A DNA stretch of 64,000 bases from Arthrobacter sp. NtRootA1 (GCF_019976975.1 NZ_AP024630.1:3906001-3970000), one strand, 5' to 3'. Shown: positions 43,993-52,533, counted from the first letter of the stretch. Translations and numbers: made by a program. The notes: a model not told the origin generated them from the letters alone.

Positions 43993-44883
43993 GTGGACTT
44001 CCAACCTCAGCCCATGCCCAGCCGCAGGGCATTCGCGGGTTTTCTCACAGCTGGCGCAGGCCTGGCCGCACTGACGGCCTGCACTCCGGATGGCCCCGCC
44101 TCGTCCGCTGCCGGGGCTTCGGCCACACCGTCCGCCGCTGCCTCGAACGCCACGCCCACTCAAGTCACTGCCGTTACGCCCGCTGCCGCTACCGAGCCTT
44201 CCAGCGCTCCTCCAAGCGCAGCGCACTCACAAGCCCCAACACCTTCGCAAGCCGCAGCACCTTCACAATCCGCAGCCAAGCAGTTCTCGCTGACCGATCC
44301 AGCGAGCCAATGGGTGGTGGTCAACAAGCACCGGCCGTTGAACCCACAAAACTATGTCCCGGCGGATTTGGTTCAGCCGAACATCCGGCTCGCCGTCACT
44401 GGCGAAGCCACACTGATGAACAGCACGACGGCGGCTGCCGCAGAAAAGATGTTCGCCGCAGCGGCGGCCGAAGGCGTCATCATGGCTTTGGCATCCGGGT
44501 ACCGTTCCTATTCCACCCAGGTGGTCACCTACAACGGCTACGTCGCGAACAGTGGCCAGGCGGCAGCCGACCGGGCTTCGGCACGCCCCGGTCATTCCGA
44601 ACACCAAACGGGCTGGTCCTTTGACATAGCCGACGGCGGGGGTGCCTGCAGTTTCCAGCCCTGCTTCGCCGATCAGCCCGCGGCTATTTGGGCCAAAGCC
44701 AACGCACACAAATTCGGTTTCATCGTGCGCTATCCGTGGATGTTCCATGAAACCACCGGATACTTCTACGAGTCCTGGCACCTGCGCTACATCGGCGTCG
44801 AAGCAGCGACAGAGATGAACACCCGGGGCATCGCAACGCTCGAGGAGTACTTCGGGTTGGAAGCAGCCCCCGACTACCTGTAG
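43993..44883 (+). CDS. D-alanyl-D-alanine carboxypeptidase, M15B family (VanY-like), Tat lipoprotein
   Basis: A 296-residue exported zinc peptidase that trims peptidoglycan stem peptides. A twin-arginine signal SRRAF (10-14) is followed by a hydrophobic stretch and a lipobox LTAC with Cys30, so it is likely exported folded and lipid-anchored. A ~55-residue Ala/Ser/Pro linker leads to the catalytic domain, with SGYRSYSTQ, the zinc ligands in HSEHQTGWSFDIAD and ESWHLRYIG. The GTG at 43993-43995 has GGAAGG upstream within the coaA end, indicating coupling. Confidence 0.9.
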   Translation: MDFQPQPMPSRRAFAGFLTAGAGLAALTACTPDGPASSAAGASATPSAAASNATPTQVTAVTPAAATEPSSAPPSAAHSQAPTPSQAAAPSQSAAKQFSLTDPASQWVVVNKHRPLNPQNYVPADLVQPNIRLAVTGEATLMNSTTAAAAEKMFAAAAAEGVIMALASGYRSYSTQVVTYNGYVANSGQAAADRASARPGHSEHQTGWSFDIADGGGACSFQPCFADQPAAIWAKANAHKFGFIVRYPWMFHETTGYFYESWHLRYIGVEAATEMNTRGIATLEEYFGLEAAPDYL

Positions 44884-44920
44884 CGCCGGTCCTTTGACAC
44901 GCAGGTCCTTTTAAACCAGC

Positions 44921-44972
44921 TCGGCCCGCTCTCCTGATTACCAGTAAACAGGTAATCAGGAGAGCGGGCCGA
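44921..44972. terminator. Long perfect hairpin between two convergent genes
   Basis: Two exact 22-base arms (44921-44942 and 44951-44972) enclose an eight-base loop AGTAAACA. It lies between the ends of the carboxypeptidase and glmM genes, 37 and 14 nt from their stop codons. No T-run follows on either side, but the stem is long enough to stop polymerase or protect both mRNA ends. Confidence 0.75.
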
Positions 44973-44986
44973 AGTTGCTTGGATTC

Positions 44987-46351
44987 TTACACAGCCAGTT
45001 CGCTGGGAGCGCTCAGTCGTTCCTTGACTACAGCGGCCAGGCTGTTGCAAATTCGCTCGGCCGTCTCCATATCCGCCGCTTCCACCATGACGCGGACCAG
45101 GGCCTCGGTTCCGGACGGGCGCAGCAGCACACGGCCGGTTTCGCCCAGTTCCAGTTCAGCAGCGGCTACTGCTGCGGCCACTCCTTCGTCGGTGCCCGCA
45201 CGGGCCTTGTCCACACCCTTGACGTTGATCATGAGCTGCGGGAGCTTGGTCATCGCCGTTGCGAGTTCCTTCAAGCTACGACCCGTGAGGGCCACCTGCG
45301 CAGCAAGCTGCAGGCCGGTGAGCACGCCATCGCCGGTGGTTGCGTAATCGGAGAAGATTACGTGGCCGGACTGTTCGCCACCCAGGTTGTAGCCGCCGTC
45401 GCGCATTTCCTCCAACACGTAACGGTCGCCAACAGCGGTTTCGCGGATGGTGATGCCGGCATTGCGGAGGGCAATCTTGAGCCCGAGGTTGCTCATGACC
45501 GTGGCAACCAGGATGCTGTCCTTGAGCTTGCCCGCTTCATTGAGCGCCAGCGCCAGGATCGCCATGATCTGGTCGCCATCTACTTCATTGCCTTCGTGGT
45601 CTACAGCGAGGCAGCGGTCGGCGTCGCCGTCGTGGGCAATGCCAAGGTTCGCACCGTGCTTGACCACCGCTTCCTTCAACGGGCCCAGATGGGTGGAGCC
45701 CACGCCGTCGTTGATGTTCAGGCCATCCGGCTCGGCGCCGATGACGACAACGTCCGCGCCGGCGTCCTTGAACACCTGTGGCGAACAACCACTCGCCGCG
45801 CCGTGAGCGCAGTCCAAGACAACCTTCAGGCCCTCCAGGCGCTTGGGGAGGGTGCCGAGCAAGTGGACAATATAGCGGTCCTCAGCGTCGGAGAAGCGCT
45901 GGATGCGTCCGACGTCGCCGCCGACGGGCCGCTGAGGCTCTTTGCCGAGCTGTGCTTCGATGGCGTCCTCGACGTCGTCGGGCAGCTTCTGACCGCCGCG
46001 GGCGAAGAACTTGATCCCGTTGTCAGGGGCCGGGTTATGGGAGGCCGAAAGCATAACGCCGAAATCGGCGTCGAGGTCTGCCACCAGGTAGGCCGCAGCC
46101 GGGGTGGGCAGCACCCCGGCGTCATAGACATCGATGCCGGAGCTCGAGAGCCCCGCTTCGACGGCGGCGGCAAGGAACTCGCCACTCGCTCTGGGGTCCC
46201 GGGCGACTACGGCGCGAGGCCGCTTGCCATCGGTTGTGCGGTCATGGCCGAGTACGACGGCGGCGGCCTGGGCTAGCTGCATAGCCAGCTCGGCGGTGAG
46301 CAATCCGTTCGCGAGACCGCGCACGCCATCTGTTCCAAATAATCTAGACAT
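44987..46351 (-). CDS. glmM: Phosphoglucosamine mutase
   Basis: Converts glucosamine 6-phosphate to glucosamine 1-phosphate, the step after GlmS. The 454-residue protein opens MSRLFGTDGVRG and carries the phosphoserine Ser104 in MLSASHNP, the metal-binding DGDADRC loop and the EQSGHVI sugar-binding motif. The ATG at 46349-46351 is at the conserved family start; the frame is open 38 codons further without similarity. Confidence 0.96.
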   Translation of the reverse strand: MSRLFGTDGVRGLANGLLTAELAMQLAQAAAVVLGHDRTTDGKRPRAVVARDPRASGEFLAAAVEAGLSSSGIDVYDAGVLPTPAAAYLVADLDADFGVMLSASHNPAPDNGIKFFARGGQKLPDDVEDAIEAQLGKEPQRPVGGDVGRIQRFSDAEDRYIVHLLGTLPKRLEGLKVVLDCAHGAASGCSPQVFKDAGADVVVIGAEPDGLNINDGVGSTHLGPLKEAVVKHGANLGIAHDGDADRCLAVDHEGNEVDGDQIMAILALALNEAGKLKDSILVATVMSNLGLKIALRNAGITIRETAVGDRYVLEEMRDGGYNLGGEQSGHVIFSDYATTGDGVLTGLQLAAQVALTGRSLKELATAMTKLPQLMINVKGVDKARAGTDEGVAAAVAAAELELGETGRVLLRPSGTEALVRVMVEAADMETAERICNSLAAVVKERLSAPSELAV

Positions 46352-46478
46352 CGGCTCAAGTTTAGACGACGACGGGACACCACCCGTCCAGCAGCGTGTC
46401 GGAACGTCATGTGCACAGGTCAAATCCGGCTCACACCTTGCATCTTCGAACTGCTCAAAGGGCAACTTCTTAAACGGC

Positions 46479-46515
46479 GAAAGCCCGCCCCGCCGAAACG
46501 GCGGAACGGGCTTTC
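46479..46515 (-). terminator. Terminator after rpsI
   Basis: GAAAGCCCG pairs with CGGGCTTTC (46507-46515), enclosing an inner CGCCG-AAA-CGGCG hairpin, 13 nt past the rpsI stop codon. The compound stem is GC-rich; the T-run is short. Confidence 0.75.
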
Positions 46516-46528
46516 GAGTAAGAGCAGA

Positions 46529-47035
46529 TTAGCGCTTGGAGTACTGCTGAGCCTTACGTGCCTTCTTGAGACCAGCCTTCTTACGCTCGATGACGCGGGC
46601 GTCACGGCGCAGGTAACCGGCCTTCTTGAGGGTGGCGCGGTTGTTGTCGACGTCGATCTCGTTCAGCGAGCGAGCAACACCGAGGCGCAGTGCACCGGCC
46701 TGGCCGGAGATGCCACCACCGTGGATGCGGGCGATGACGTCGTAGGCGCCTTCAAGATCAAGGATCTTGAAGGGCTCGTTGACATCCTGCTGGTGCAGCT
46801 TGTTCGGGAAGTAGTTCTCCAGCGTGCGGCCGTTGATGATCCACTTGCCGGAACCCGGGATGACGCGAACGCGTGCAACGGCTTCCTTGCGGCGGCCAAC
46901 AGCTGCACCGGCAACGGTCAGCGCCGGGCGCTCCTTCTTGGGCGCATCTTCAACAGATGTGCTTTCAGAGGTGTAGCTGGTGAGGGTTTCCTCAGCCTCG
47001 ACGGCTTCGGCGGTCAGTTCTTCGTTCTGAGCCAC
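46529..47035 (-). CDS. rpsI: 30S ribosomal protein S9
   Basis: S9 contacts P-site tRNA with its C-terminal tail, here KKARKAQQYSKR. The core GRRKEAVARVRVIPGSGKWI and ISGQAGALRLGVARSL are standard. At 168 residues it has a ~40-residue acidic N-terminal extension (AQNEELTAEAVEAEETLTSY) before the conserved domain, common in Micrococcaceae. It follows rplM by 38 nt. Confidence 0.97.
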   Translation of the reverse strand: MAQNEELTAEAVEAEETLTSYTSESTSVEDAPKKERPALTVAGAAVGRRKEAVARVRVIPGSGKWIINGRTLENYFPNKLHQQDVNEPFKILDLEGAYDVIARIHGGGISGQAGALRLGVARSLNEIDVDNNRATLKKAGYLRRDARVIERKKAGLKKARKAQQYSKR

Positions 47036-47073
47036 GGTTCTCCTTGTAATGAAAAGTTGTTTGGTGGCCAGGA

Positions 47074-47517
47074 CTACTGGGCGACCTGGGTGATTTCGAA
47101 AGTCTTCGGCTGCTGCGCAGCGTGCGGGTGCTCGGGGCCTGCGTAGACCTTGAGCTTGCCCAGCTGCTGAGCGGCGAGGGAGTTCTTGGGGAGCATGCCC
47201 TTGATGGCCTTCTCAACAGCGCGAACCGGGTTGGATTCCAGCAGCTCGGCGTAGTTGACGGAGGTCAGGCCGCCCGGGTAGCCGGAGTGGCGGTATGCGC
47301 GCTTCTGCTCCAGCTTGGCGCCGGTGAGGGCAACCTTTTCAGCGTTGATGATGATGACGAAGTCGCCCATGTCCATGTGGGACGCAAAGGTCGGCTTGTG
47401 CTTTCCGCGCAGCAGTGTTGCGGTCTGGCTGGCAAGACGACCAAGGACAACGTCGGTGGCGTCAATGACGTGCCACTGGCGGTTGATATCGCCGGGCTTC
47501 GGGGTGTACGTACGCAC
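47074..47517 (-). CDS. rplM: 50S ribosomal protein L13
   Basis: A 147-residue large-subunit protein with RTYTPKPGDINRQWHVIDAT, VLGRLASQTATLLRGKHKP, GDFVIIINAEKVALTG and AVEKAIKGMLPKNSL. It starts at GTG (47515-47517). First gene of the rplM-rpsI operon and divergent from the prepilin peptidase gene across 287 bp. Confidence 0.97.
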   Translation of the reverse strand: MRTYTPKPGDINRQWHVIDATDVVLGRLASQTATLLRGKHKPTFASHMDMGDFVIIINAEKVALTGAKLEQKRAYRHSGYPGGLTSVNYAELLESNPVRAVEKAIKGMLPKNSLAAQQLGKLKVYAGPEHPHAAQQPKTFEITQVAQ

Positions 47518-47720
47518 GGTTTTGCCTCGTTCTTGTTCTGGCGTTCATGTTTTAGGCGACACGCAGTGAGGCGTGTACCTACTATGTATGCGTTACCGGA
47601 GCAGAGGTGAGGGCTCTATAGACCAGTCATCCCAGAATCTCGATATGCCTCTTGAGTTAGCAATCCTGCAACTGGATCCCCGAGAAGGCATGTGTCATCG
47701 AGATAGGACACGCACAACGA

Positions 47721-47732
47721 CTATAAACAATA
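47721..47732 (+). promoter_or_regulatory. CTATAAACAATA motif upstream of the prepilin peptidase
   Basis: The 12-base sequence CTATAAACAATA lies 72 bp before the prepilin peptidase start in the 287-bp gap shared with rplM, and recurs exactly upstream of flp (48729-48740). TATAAA could be a -10 element or the motif a regulator site. No convincing sigma-70 -35 is seen. Confidence 0.5.
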
Positions 47733-47804
47733 CCTTCAACGGGCCGTCCGGGTCAAAATGGGGTATCCGCCCCTCGGGGTCGCATGCGCTTTGAGGGAGA
47801 GTAC

Positions 47805-48449
47805 ATGACCAACGGTCCCGTTTTCCTGCTCCTGCTTGCCATCGCCGGCTTGCTGTTGAGCCCGGCCGTCGAGTTCGTGATCTCGCGTCGCCTTCCGCGC
47901 CTCGGCGGACTCCCCTCATTTGCAGTCCGGATTACGACGGCGGCAGTCACCGCGCTGCTCTTTGCCCTGTTGGGATGGCGCTTTGGTTTTACTCCAGAAT
48001 TGCCGGCGTTCCTTTTATTGGCACTTCTTGGCGTGGAGCTTTCGAGAATTGATTTCACCCTCCATTTGCTGCCAAACCCCCTCGTTTTGCTCCTGCTAGG
48101 GGGCGGTTTTGTTCTCCTTGCCACGTCCGCGGCACTGGATCCCGCCTGGCCCGAGCTGCTCCGAGCACTCGCCGGAGGGCTCATACTCTTCGTTGGCTAC
48201 CTGATTCTGGGACTTATTTCGCCGAGAAGCCTCGGAATGGGTGATGTGAAGCTCGCAGCACCCATCGGACTGTACTTGGGGTACTTGGGTTGGAAGCAAG
48301 TACTCTACGGCGGACTACTGGGATTCGTGGTGGGCGGGGTGCTGACGGTGCTGATGTTGCGCCTGAATCGCAAGGAAAAGACCGTGGAAACAGCGCACGG
48401 ACCAGCGATGGTTGTCGCTGCATTGGGTGTCACGCTGCTACTTCAGTAG
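47805..48449 (+). CDS. tadV: Prepilin peptidase, type IV leader peptidase family (TadV/CpaA-like)
   Basis: A 214-residue membrane aspartyl protease of family A24 that cuts the leader of Flp and TadE pseudopilins. It has about six hydrophobic segments; the catalytic aspartates are in SRIDFTLHLLPNPL and in the GxGD motif LGMGDVKLAAPIGLYLG. It lacks the cysteine-rich methylation domain of classical PilD. The ATG at 47805 has GAGGGAGAG upstream. Set apart from the rest of the pilus genes by 333 bp. Confidence 0.88.
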   Translation: MTNGPVFLLLLAIAGLLLSPAVEFVISRRLPRLGGLPSFAVRITTAAVTALLFALLGWRFGFTPELPAFLLLALLGVELSRIDFTLHLLPNPLVLLLLGGGFVLLATSAALDPAWPELLRALAGGLILFVGYLILGLISPRSLGMGDVKLAAPIGLYLGYLGWKQVLYGGLLGFVVGGVLTVLMLRLNRKEKTVETAHGPAMVVAALGVTLLLQ

Positions 48450-48782
48450 GGGTACGCCATCTGGCGCTGCCGTCGCTCTTCATAAGCTCGAAAATGTAAG
48501 GCTGCTGTCTATTCCAAGTAGTCGCTCCCCCTTTTTGCGTTCCAAACTGAGTACTCCCCTGCCCTTCTACGGGTGACGGCCTGATTTGCCTTGCAGGAAT
48601 TCGAGTACGACTACGCATTGTTCAGCAGTGCGTCCAGGGTGAATTCTTATCTCATCGAATTCCGAACCGCTAAAGGCAACATGGGGGTAGTTCGGGAATC
48701 GAAGGCAAATTCCGATAATTTGCTGGACCTATAAACAATAAATCTACAAACCCTAAATTCATTTCTGGGAAGGAATTTTCCA
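48450..48782 (+). promoter_or_regulatory. Flp operon upstream region with two hairpins
   Basis: A 333-bp gene-free region, AT-richer than its surroundings. It contains an inverted repeat at 48655-48667/48690-48702 (TCGAATTCCGAAC against GTTCGGGAATCGA, a 22-nt loop), a second at 48705-48711/48717-48723 (GCAAATT/AATTTGC), then the CTATAAACAATA motif, and GGAAGGAA before flp. The hairpins end 5 bp before the motif, so they are either operators or, if transcription starts further upstream, leader RNA structures. The first 200 bp show nothing recognisable. Confidence 0.5.
48729..48740 (+). promoter_or_regulatory. CTATAAACAATA motif upstream of flp
   Basis: Exact second copy of the 12-base sequence found at 47721-47732, placed 42 bp before the flp start codon. 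Confidence 0.5.
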
Positions 48783-48977
48783 ATGTCTGCTCTTATGTTC
48801 ACCGTCACCTCGTACATCGCCGGCGTCAAAGGCCGCTTCAGCAAGGAAGAGAAGGGCGCGACGATGGTGGAATACGGCATCATGGTCGCCCTGATCGCAG
48901 TAGTAGTCATGGGCTCGGTACTGCTCCTCGGCCCGGCCATCGCCGCCCTCTTCGACCAGGTAACTGCCGCTCTCTAG
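48783..48977 (+). CDS. flp: Flp-type major pilin
   Basis: A 64-residue prepilin. The leader ends KEEKG and cleavage is predicted after Gly25, leaving ATMVEYGIMVALIAVVV with Glu at +5 and Tyr at +6, the Flp signature, followed by a single hydrophobic helix and a short C-terminus. GGAAGGAA lies 8 nt before the ATG. A GC-rich hairpin follows 9 nt after its stop codon, likely raising flp mRNA over the downstream genes. Confidence 0.93.
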   Translation: MSALMFTVTSYIAGVKGRFSKEEKGATMVEYGIMVALIAVVVMGSVLLLGPAIAALFDQVTAAL

Positions 48978-48986
48978 TTCGCACAC

Positions 48987-49036
48987 CGGCGGTTGGCCGC
49001 GCTGGCAACTCGTTTTGTCACTGCGGCCGACCGCCG
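48987..49036 (+). terminator. Intergenic hairpin between flp and tadE (partial terminator)
   Basis: Fourteen-base arms CGGCGGTTGGCCGC (48987-49000) and GCGGCCGACCGCCG (49023-49036) pair with one G-T wobble around a 22-nt loop, followed by TCTTT. This fits a leaky terminator or mRNA stabiliser after the abundant pilin gene. Confidence 0.7.
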
Positions 49037-49084
49037 TCTTTAAGGGCACGTATGCTGCCGGGATTCTGGGTCTGGGAGACGATC

Positions 49085-49492
49085 GTGAAATCACGTAAGA
49101 AAGAGCGCGGCGCAGTAGCCGTGGAAATGGCGATTCTTTTGCCGCTCCTACTGCTGATCCTGGTGGGGATCGTTGAGTTCGGGCGGGCTCTGAACGTTCA
49201 AGTGTCTTTGACACAAGCCGCCCGTGAAGGGGCCCGCTACGCGGCGGTGCATTACAAGGACGGTTCTCTCGATGTGACGGGAACCGCGCTCGGATCTGCC
49301 CCGTCGCTTGCCGGCTTAGGTGTGTCTGTCAGCGATAATGCGTCCAGCTGCGCACCAGGTTCCAACGTCACAGTAACCACCAGCGTCTCCCTAACATCAA
49401 TGTCAGGATTTCTCGACGCCGGCTTTTTTGGCTCACCTGGCATCTTCCCGCTCAACATGACTGGAGTAGGAGTAATGCGATGCGGTGGCTAA
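49085..49492 (+). CDS. tadE: TadE-like minor pseudopilin
   Basis: A 135-residue protein with the TadE leader: RKKERG then AVAVEMAILLPLLLLILVG, predicted cut after Gly9 with Glu at +5. The rest is a small exported domain with two cysteines (ASSCAPGS and MRCGG) that could form a disulfide. GTG at 49085-49087 with GGGAGA upstream is chosen; an ATG 11 codons earlier would lengthen the leader. It overlaps the next gene by 13 nt. Confidence 0.85.
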   Translation: MKSRKKERGAVAVEMAILLPLLLLILVGIVEFGRALNVQVSLTQAAREGARYAAVHYKDGSLDVTGTALGSAPSLAGLGVSVSDNASSCAPGSNVTVTTSVSLTSMSGFLDAGFFGSPGIFPLNMTGVGVMRCGG

Positions 49493-50520
49493 AGGCAGGA
49501 GCGGCGCGTGGCACGCGCAACGGTGGGAAAGAGTCCAAGGAGCGCGGCGCGGCTACCGTAATGGTCGCCACCATGATGGTGGCCTTGTTGGGCTTCGCCG
49601 CCCTTGCCGTGGACGTGGGTGCCCTTTACGCCGAAAAGGCCCAGTTGCAGAACGGTGCCGACGCAGCGGCACTCGCGATCGCCACGGATTGCGCGGGCGG
49701 CAGCTGCGGCAACAGTACGACAACGGGAAACCAATTCGCCAACAACAATGCGAATGACAATGCCAGTGGTGCAACCGTCACGTTTCCAGCGGCCACTAAG
49801 GTTCGTGTGGTCACCAATGCGAGGGATACGTCAGGTCAAAACAGCTTCTCCCTGTTCTTTGCACGGGTCCTGGGGTTCGACACAACGCCCGTGGATGCAG
49901 TTGCCGAGGCCTCCTGGGGAGCACCGTCTACTGCCACTACCTTGCCGTGGACAGTCAGTGAGTGCGTGTTCAAGAAGTACCTGTCTCCAACGCAGCTGGC
50001 TTCGCTGAACTCCACCGGAAGCTTCACCGGCGACCCCATCCCCACCCACATTCTCTTGCGGTACGACGAGAAAGCCCCGGCCTATCCGGGATGTGCGGCC
50101 CAAAACGGGTATGAGCCCGGAGGTTTTGGATGGCTCCTCACCAATTCAGGCTGCTCCACCGACATATCAGTGACTGCGACAGTCCAAGGGCAGCCGGGCA
50201 ACCACTTCCCGAACGATTCCGCCTGCAATTCCGTCCTCGCGCACATCATGGACGAACCAGCCCTGATCCCTCTCTTCAGGACGGCAACCGGCAACGGGGA
50301 CAATGCGACGTACACCCTTATCGGCTTCGCGGCATTCAAAGTCACCGGCTACAGGTTCAGCGGCACCGGGGGAATCCTGGATCCCGCCGCACCGAACTGC
50401 AACGGGAATTGCAGGGGTCTCCAAGGCTATTTCGAGCGATTCGTCTCTCTGGAAGATGGCATGACGGTCACCGGCGGTACCCCCAATTACGGAGCGTCCG
50501 TCGTGACGCTCACCGAGTAG
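49480..50520 (+). CDS. TadG-like pilus assembly protein
   Basis: A 346-residue protein with a single N-terminal membrane segment: SKERG then AATVMVATMMVALLGFAALAVDVG. The position equivalent to +5 is Met28 instead of Glu, so prepilin peptidase cleavage is doubtful. The domain LYAEKAQLQNGADAAALAIATDCA is the Tad/DUF2134 signature of putative Flp assembly proteins. Beyond it lies a ~270-residue exported region with several Cys residues. It overlaps tadE, implying coupling. Confidence 0.82.
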   Translation: MRWLKAGAARGTRNGGKESKERGAATVMVATMMVALLGFAALAVDVGALYAEKAQLQNGADAAALAIATDCAGGSCGNSTTTGNQFANNNANDNASGATVTFPAATKVRVVTNARDTSGQNSFSLFFARVLGFDTTPVDAVAEASWGAPSTATTLPWTVSECVFKKYLSPTQLASLNSTGSFTGDPIPTHILLRYDEKAPAYPGCAAQNGYEPGGFGWLLTNSGCSTDISVTATVQGQPGNHFPNDSACNSVLAHIMDEPALIPLFRTATGNGDNATYTLIGFAAFKVTGYRFSGTGGILDPAAPNCNGNCRGLQGYFERFVSLEDGMTVTGGTPNYGASVVTLTE

Positions 50521-50569
50521 CCGCTCGAAGAGCGCTACCTATCTCAGGAAACCCGAAGGGAGTTAGAAA

Positions 50570-51337
50570 GTGAAAGCACGCCTACTGGGAGGCATTGCTG
50601 CACTGCTTTTGGCAGTCATCGGCACCGTCTTGCTAGTCACCTATGTTCAGGGGGCCGACAAGCGGGCGCAGCAAGGGCTAGATCCCGTAAACGTTCTTGT
50701 GGTCAAGGAACGGATTCCAGCCGGCACCAAGGCCGAGGACATCGGTTCCAAGGTGAAGACAGAAACACTGCCGCAGTCTGCGGTGGCACCCGGCACCATC
50801 GCCGCCCTCAACGATCAGAACGGCAAGGTCACATCAGTGGACCTGCAGCCAGGAGAACAACTGCTCGGCGTCAAGTTGGTAAGCCCCAAGGACTTGGCCC
50901 CTGGCACGGTCCCCGTACCGGATGGTTTGCAGGAACAGACGTTCATCCTGGCACCCGAGCGCATCCTCGGTGGCCGCCTCGAAGCCGGGGACACGGTCAC
51001 AGTGTTCGCATCATTCAAGGTGGACGGGGACATCCCCGATGGGGTAGACCTGCCGGCCGAGGTGAAGGGCTGGAAGCAGTACACCAAACTGCTGTACCAC
51101 GATGTCTTGGTCACTGCAGTCCAGCAGGCCGCACCGGACACCGAAAAGAAATCCGCCAACACCGATGCCGTCGCCCTGCCCAATGGTTCCGCATATGTGA
51201 CCGTAGCCCTCAGCGACGCGAACGCCGCCAAGATGGTCTTCGGAGCGGAATTCGGCACCATCTATCTGTCCAAGCAGACCGACAAGACCGCGAAGAGCGA
51301 ACCGCCGGTAACCACTCTGGGAGGCGAGTTGAAATGA
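50570..51337 (+). CDS. cpaB: Flp pilus assembly protein CpaB (SAF domain)
   Basis: A 255-residue protein with one N-terminal membrane helix (5-25) and an exported part: a SAF-like domain (VLVVKERIPAGTKAEDIG, VDLQPGEQLLGVKLV) and an RcpC-type region (ILGGRLEAGDTVTVFASF). In Gram-negative bacteria CpaB works with the outer-membrane secretin; no secretin gene is present here, as expected for a Gram-positive. GGGAGTTAGAAA precedes the start. It overlaps tadZ by 4 nt. Confidence 0.88.
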   Translation: MKARLLGGIAALLLAVIGTVLLVTYVQGADKRAQQGLDPVNVLVVKERIPAGTKAEDIGSKVKTETLPQSAVAPGTIAALNDQNGKVTSVDLQPGEQLLGVKLVSPKDLAPGTVPVPDGLQEQTFILAPERILGGRLEAGDTVTVFASFKVDGDIPDGVDLPAEVKGWKQYTKLLYHDVLVTAVQQAAPDTEKKSANTDAVALPNGSAYVTVALSDANAAKMVFGAEFGTIYLSKQTDKTAKSEPPVTTLGGELK

Positions 51338-52533
51338 GCAGATTTGTAGCCATAACTGCGGTCCGTGACTTCGAGGGCCGGGTTCGCCAGGCCATCACGG
51401 GTGCTTTACATGGTGACCTGCAAACGCTCTCCCCGGATGTGCTCCAGGCAGGAACGGACGAGGTCTTCAAGCAACTGACGGGTGCACCGCCGGAAGTAAT
51501 GATTCTCGGACCTGGCGTCAACCCGGATGATGCCCTCAAGTTGGCCACGGTTTTCGACCTGCAGTACCCGGAAATCAGCCTCTTGCTGGTTTCTACCCCA
51601 GAGCCAGACATCGTGCTTCGCGCCATGCATTCAGGTGTCAGGGACGTCGTTTCACCGGAAATCGAGGTCAATGAGCTTCGGGTCCTTCTGGAGCGCGCTT
51701 GCCTCGCTTCGGCCAGCCGCCGCCGAGGCATGCAGCCGGCCGCCGAGTCCGGCCAGGACCGGGGCCGTGTCATTGCCGTCATGTCGCCCAAGGGCGGCGT
51801 GGGAAAGACCACCGTCGCAACCAACCTTGCCGTAGGGCTCGGGGCCATGGCACCCATGGGAGTCGTGATTGTGGATCTTGATCTGCAATTCGGTGACGTC
51901 GCCTCCGGTCTGCTGCTGGAACCTGAACACTCAATCACTGAAGCAGTTCACGGACCAGCGGCGCAAGACTCCATGGTGCTCAAGGCCTTCCTTACGGTCC
52001 ACCCGGCGGGAATCTATGCCCTGTGCGCACCACGAAAGCCCTCGGAGTCTGATTACATCACGGCGGACCACGTCTCCAGGTTGCTCAACCAGCTAGCCAG
52101 CGAGTTCAAGTATGTGGTGGTGGACACCGCTCCTGGACTGGGTGAGCACTGCCTTGCGACGCTGGAGCTGGCCACCGATGGCGTTTGGGTGTGCGGCATG
52201 GACGTCCCAAGCATCCGGGGGCTGCGCAAGTGCTTCAGCGTGCTCAAGGAACTGCAGCTCCTCCCACAGGGCCGACACACGGTGCTGAACTTCGCGGACA
52301 GAAAGAGCGGCATTTCCGTACAGGACGTCGAGGCTACTATCGGCGTCCCCATTGACACCGTAATCCCCCGCTCCCGGAACCTGCCATTCTCCACCAACCG
52401 GGGGGTGCCGGTTCTTCAAGGGACCACGCGGGACTCCGCAACCAAGGGTCTGAAAAAGCTGGTCGAGCGGTTTGACCCTCGGCTCGCTACGGTACCGCAG
52501 ACCAAAGTGCACCGAAGGGTAGTGGTGTCATGA
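51334..52533 (+). CDS. tadZ: Pilus localisation ATPase TadZ/CpaE
   Basis: A 399-residue MinD/ParA-like protein thought to place the pilus machine at the membrane. Residues 1-130 form a receiver-like domain without the full set of phosphorylation residues; the deviant Walker A is SPKGGVGKTT (151-160), followed by VIVDLDLQFGDVAS and VVVDTAPGLGEH. ATGA overlaps join it to cpaB and cpaF. Confidence 0.9.
   Translation: MSRFVAITAVRDFEGRVRQAITGALHGDLQTLSPDVLQAGTDEVFKQLTGAPPEVMILGPGVNPDDALKLATVFDLQYPEISLLLVSTPEPDIVLRAMHSGVRDVVSPEIEVNELRVLLERACLASASRRRGMQPAAESGQDRGRVIAVMSPKGGVGKTTVATNLAVGLGAMAPMGVVIVDLDLQFGDVASGLLLEPEHSITEAVHGPAAQDSMVLKAFLTVHPAGIYALCAPRKPSESDYITADHVSRLLNQLASEFKYVVVDTAPGLGEHCLATLELATDGVWVCGMDVPSIRGLRKCFSVLKELQLLPQGRHTVLNFADRKSGISVQDVEATIGVPIDTVIPRSRNLPFSTNRGVPVLQGTTRDSATKGLKKLVERFDPRLATVPQTKVHRRVVVS

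Noticed and set aside
47590..48782. c-di-GMP riboswitch in the pilus upstream regions
   Set aside because: The conserved GCAAA/CGCAAAGC and tetraloop-receptor elements of GEMM motifs are not present in order; only generic hairpins are seen.
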